From: Parabacteroides sp. FAFU027
Lineage (GTDB): Bacteria > Bacteroidota > Bacteroidia > Bacteroidales > UBA7332
DNA length: 64,000 nt
Direction: 5' to 3'
Assembly (NCBI RefSeq): GCF_022808675.1
Contig: NZ_JAKZKV010000001.1
Location: 310,001 to 374,000, forward strand
Both the position numbers and the translations under genes were made by a program. Below are positions 61,981-64,000 of this stretch, in pieces (position 1 is the first letter of the stretch; the number at the start of each line of letters is the position of its first letter). Below the pieces are notes generated by a model that was not told the origin of the DNA, searched no databases, and worked only from the letters and a program-made list of their open reading frames with translations.

Positions 61981-62027
61981 AAAAGCATCTTTCTCTATTC
62001 AAAAGAATGAATGAGAAAGATGCTTTT
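61981..62027. terminator. Bidirectional terminator
   Basis: AAAAGCATCTTTCTC (61981-61995) pairs perfectly with GAGAAAGATGCTTTT (62013-62027) between two convergent genes. Confidence 0.92.
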
Positions 62028-62050
62028 GTATATTTATATTACTTGAAACA

Positions 62051-62638
62051 CTAATCTAAAGTCAGTATCACATTATTTTCCTGAGCAAGGCGGCGCATAT
62101 TAATCAGCGCATAACGCATTCTACCCAGAGCCGTATTAATGCTTACGCCTGTAATTTCGGCTATCTCCTTAAAGCTAAGATTCTTATAATAGCGCATAAT
62201 CAATACTTCACGTTGGTTATCTGGCAGATTACGGATAATCTTACGGATATCCGAACGAATCTGGAGTTTTACCAACTGATCCTCAATGGTACCTTCGCTA
62301 AAACGCGAATTATTCAACACACCACTATCTTCACAAGAGGTCGAATTTTCATCTTTATCCTGACGGAAAAAGTCGATAATCAGGTTGTGTGCAATCCGGG
62401 AAATCCAGGCACCAAACTTACCATTCTCGGAATAACGACCCTGTTTAATGGTTATGATAGCCTTCATGAAAGTCTCCTGAAAGATATCTTCTGTCAGTTC
62501 CTTATCACGAACGATATAAAAAATGTACGAGTAGATTTTTGACTTATGGCGAGTAAGCAAAATATCAAATGCCTCATTCGTTCCGCTTGCAAACAGAGCA
62601 ACCAGTTGCTCATCGGTCTGCTTTACTAATTTTTCCAT
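62051..62638 (-). CDS. ECF-type RNA polymerase sigma factor
   Basis: 195-aa sigma-70 family factor. Region 2 (about 20-95: FDILLTRHKSKIYSYIFYIVRDKELTEDIFQETFMKAI) and region 4 (about 130-185: LPDNQREVLIMRYYKNLSFKEIAEITGVSINTALGRMRYAL) are both complete and region 3 is absent, so it is ECF class. No anti-sigma gene is adjacent, which is common for sigma factors of this shape in Bacteroidota that work without an obvious anti-sigma. Confidence 0.92.
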   Translation of the reverse strand: MEKLVKQTDEQLVALFASGTNEAFDILLTRHKSKIYSYIFYIVRDKELTEDIFQETFMKAIITIKQGRYSENGKFGAWISRIAHNLIIDFFRQDKDENSTSCEDSGVLNNSRFSEGTIEDQLVKLQIRSDIRKIIRNLPDNQREVLIMRYYKNLSFKEIAEITGVSINTALGRMRYALINMRRLAQENNVILTLD

Positions 62639-62969
62639 GATGTTAGCTTTAAAAAATCAGTGTAAGCGTCATCTCATAGGCGTTGATATCTTTTTTAGAG
62701 GTTTATGATGCAAATAAAAGTCATTTTTCCGAGAAATAAAAACGAATCAGGCAATATTTCTGTCAAATCGTAGTTGAAAATTACATTTTAACACATTAAC
62801 ATCCGATATGTAAATACCCAATCTTGTGTTTTGAAGAAAAACCCCATTAAATCAAAGATTTCCACGGGACAACGTAGGGTATTTTACATCTCGCTCGGTG
62901 TGCAATCTCATTCTAAACAGATATTATTTTAACAAACAATCCGTCATTAATGTTCGGATGTTCTCCGGT
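62639..62969. other. Intergenic stretch between sigma factor and folC
   Basis: 331 bp, AT-rich. I see no gene, no clear TAnnTTTG element and no strong hairpin. Confidence 0.5.
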
Positions 62970-64000
62970 TTATTTAGATTCAGTGGGCTTAAATACCGGA
63001 AGAGCATCTGCCACTACAAATGTACTTCCACCAATATATATCAGATCATTCTCTGCTGCATTTGCTTTAGCTGCGTTCACTGCTTCAGGAACTGACAAAA
63101 ATGACTCCCCTACCAGCTGATATACCAATGCCTTTTGTTGCAGCTCTTTTGCATCCAGGGCACGCGGAATTCCGGCTTTGGTAAAATAATAGCGGGCATT
63201 GCGGGGCAGCATGGAAAGGACTTTGTTTACGTCCTTATCATTTACCATACCAATCACGAAATGCAATGTATCATACTGTTCATTCGCCAGTTGCTGAACA
63301 ATATATTGAATTCCACCTTCATTATGAGCGGTATCACAAATAATCTTAGGGGTATCTCCCAGTTTCTGCCAGCGTCCCTGTAAACCGGTCAATGATGTTA
63401 CTTTTGCAAATCCTTCTATAATGGCTTTCTGAGGAATATTATATCCCTGTTTAATCAGGATCTCCAATGTCAGAAAAACTGTAGTGGCATTTTTATCCTG
63501 ACATAAACCACCCAGCTCTCCCCAGACCTCACCAAACGAACGGGTAGTATAGAGCCATCCACCACTTGTTTGTGATTCCGCTTTTACAATTGGCTTCTCT
63601 TGTTCTGCAAAATAGATCGGTGCGGAAACCTCATTCGCCTTATTTCTAAAAACAGCTTCTGTCTCTTCTACACTTTCGCCAATCACCACCGGCACACCAG
63701 CTTTGATGATTCCGGCTTTTTCAGCAGCTATTTTAGGTAAAGAATCACCTAAAAACTGCACATGGTCAAAGCTGATATTGGTAATTACTGAAACATCCGG
63801 GGTAATGATATTAGTGCTATCCAATCTCCCTCCCAATCCGACTTCAATGATTGCTACATCTACATTCTGCTGTGCAAAATAGTCGAAAGCCATGGTCATG
63901 GTAAGCTCAAAAAAAGAAGGATGAATAGTTTCGGAAAATGCCTTGTGCTTCTCTACGAAATCAATAATGAAATCTTTTTCAATCATCTCTCCATTTACAC
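62970..64000 (-). CDS. folC: Folylpolyglutamate synthase / dihydrofolate synthase, 5' end beyond the window
   Basis: Adds glutamate to folates (and to dihydropteroate if bifunctional). The frame is open to the window end: just before the ATG at 63986 the codons read VNGE, giving the conserved VNGEMIEKDFI, so the true start lies past 64000. Visible motifs are FFELTMTMAFDYFAQQNVD, IEVGLGGRLDSTNII, ITNISFDHVQFLGDSLPKIAAEKAGIIK (Mur-ligase family catalytic region) and CDTAHNEGGIQYIVQQL in the C-terminal domain. The glycine-rich P-loop must be upstream of the window. The C-terminus is complete. Confidence 0.93.
   Translation of the reverse strand, partial: VNGEMIEKDFIIDFVEKHKAFSETIHPSFFELTMTMAFDYFAQQNVDVAIIEVGLGGRLDSTNIITPDVSVITNISFDHVQFLGDSLPKIAAEKAGIIKAGVPVVIGESVEETEAVFRNKANEVSAPIYFAEQEKPIVKAESQTSGGWLYTTRSFGEVWGELGGLCQDKNATTVFLTLEILIKQGYNIPQKAIIEGFAKVTSLTGLQGRWQKLGDTPKIICDTAHNEGGIQYIVQQLANEQYDTLHFVIGMVNDKDVNKVLSMLPRNARYYFTKAGIPRALDAKELQQKALVYQLVGESFLSVPEAVNAAKANAAENDLIYIGGSTFVVADALPVFKPTESK

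Overview
The window reads as chromosomal DNA of a Bacteroidota member, most likely order Bacteroidales. The evidence is the protein families (T9SS-type C-terminal domain, DUF4922, DUF6250, TonB receptor with carboxypeptidase-like N-terminal domain, FucP-type MFS) and the many Bacteroides-type -7 promoter elements (TAnnTTTG) a short way upstream of starts, with almost no Shine-Dalgarno sequences. The genus cannot be fixed from the sequence alone.

Layout. 0-14 kb: loosely packed genes, including a secreted metallophosphoesterase, a TIGR00266/AIM24 protein, three unknown cytoplasmic proteins in a row, a CapA-like lipoprotein, an ADP-ribosylglycohydrolase broken by an in-frame TGA beside a macro-like protein, a DUF6250 protein, and a small Cys-containing protein with a TonB receptor. 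14-20.6 kb: smpB and a five-gene minus-strand sugar cluster (LacI regulator, PfkB sugar kinase, FucP-family permease, LamB/ScrY-like porin, D-tagatose/D-psicose 3-epimerase-like protein). Three near-identical GTTTAATCGTTTAAAC-type operators tie the cluster together. 20.8-40 kb: DUF4914 protein, T9SS cargo, two tRNA-Ser(GCU) units, mltG, two-domain glycosyltransferase plus DUF4922 protein, fucO-like dehydrogenase, lon, a radical SAM cluster and a marR-emrA-emrB-tolC efflux operon.

40-47.9 kb is an accessory, low-density region. It holds an integrase remnant, a 781-aa protein with a PD-(D/E)XK nuclease motif (a candidate defence or mobile-element gene), a decayed BRO-N antirepressor gene, several copies of a structured dispersed repeat seen nowhere else in the window, and a sensor-kinase-like gene whose phospho-acceptor His is replaced by Ala. 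47.9-64 kb is housekeeping: hisIE, ftsE-like, lysC, lysA, an S4 protein, a 195-bp MITE, a seven-gene tRNA-Val(UAC) operon with promoter and terminator visible, purB, an RluB-type pseudouridine synthase with a long Arg/Gly repeat tail, asnS, a TonB-like anchor protein, tilS, a DUF3108 protein, an ECF-type sigma factor and a 5'-truncated folC.

The most unusual signal is not a gene. Six separate intergenic islands (3530, 13172, 40375, 40668, 41170, 47515) each carry a short tandem array with a period of 11 bp (11+12 in one case), and each has its own unrelated seed sequence. I know of no named element that matches this.
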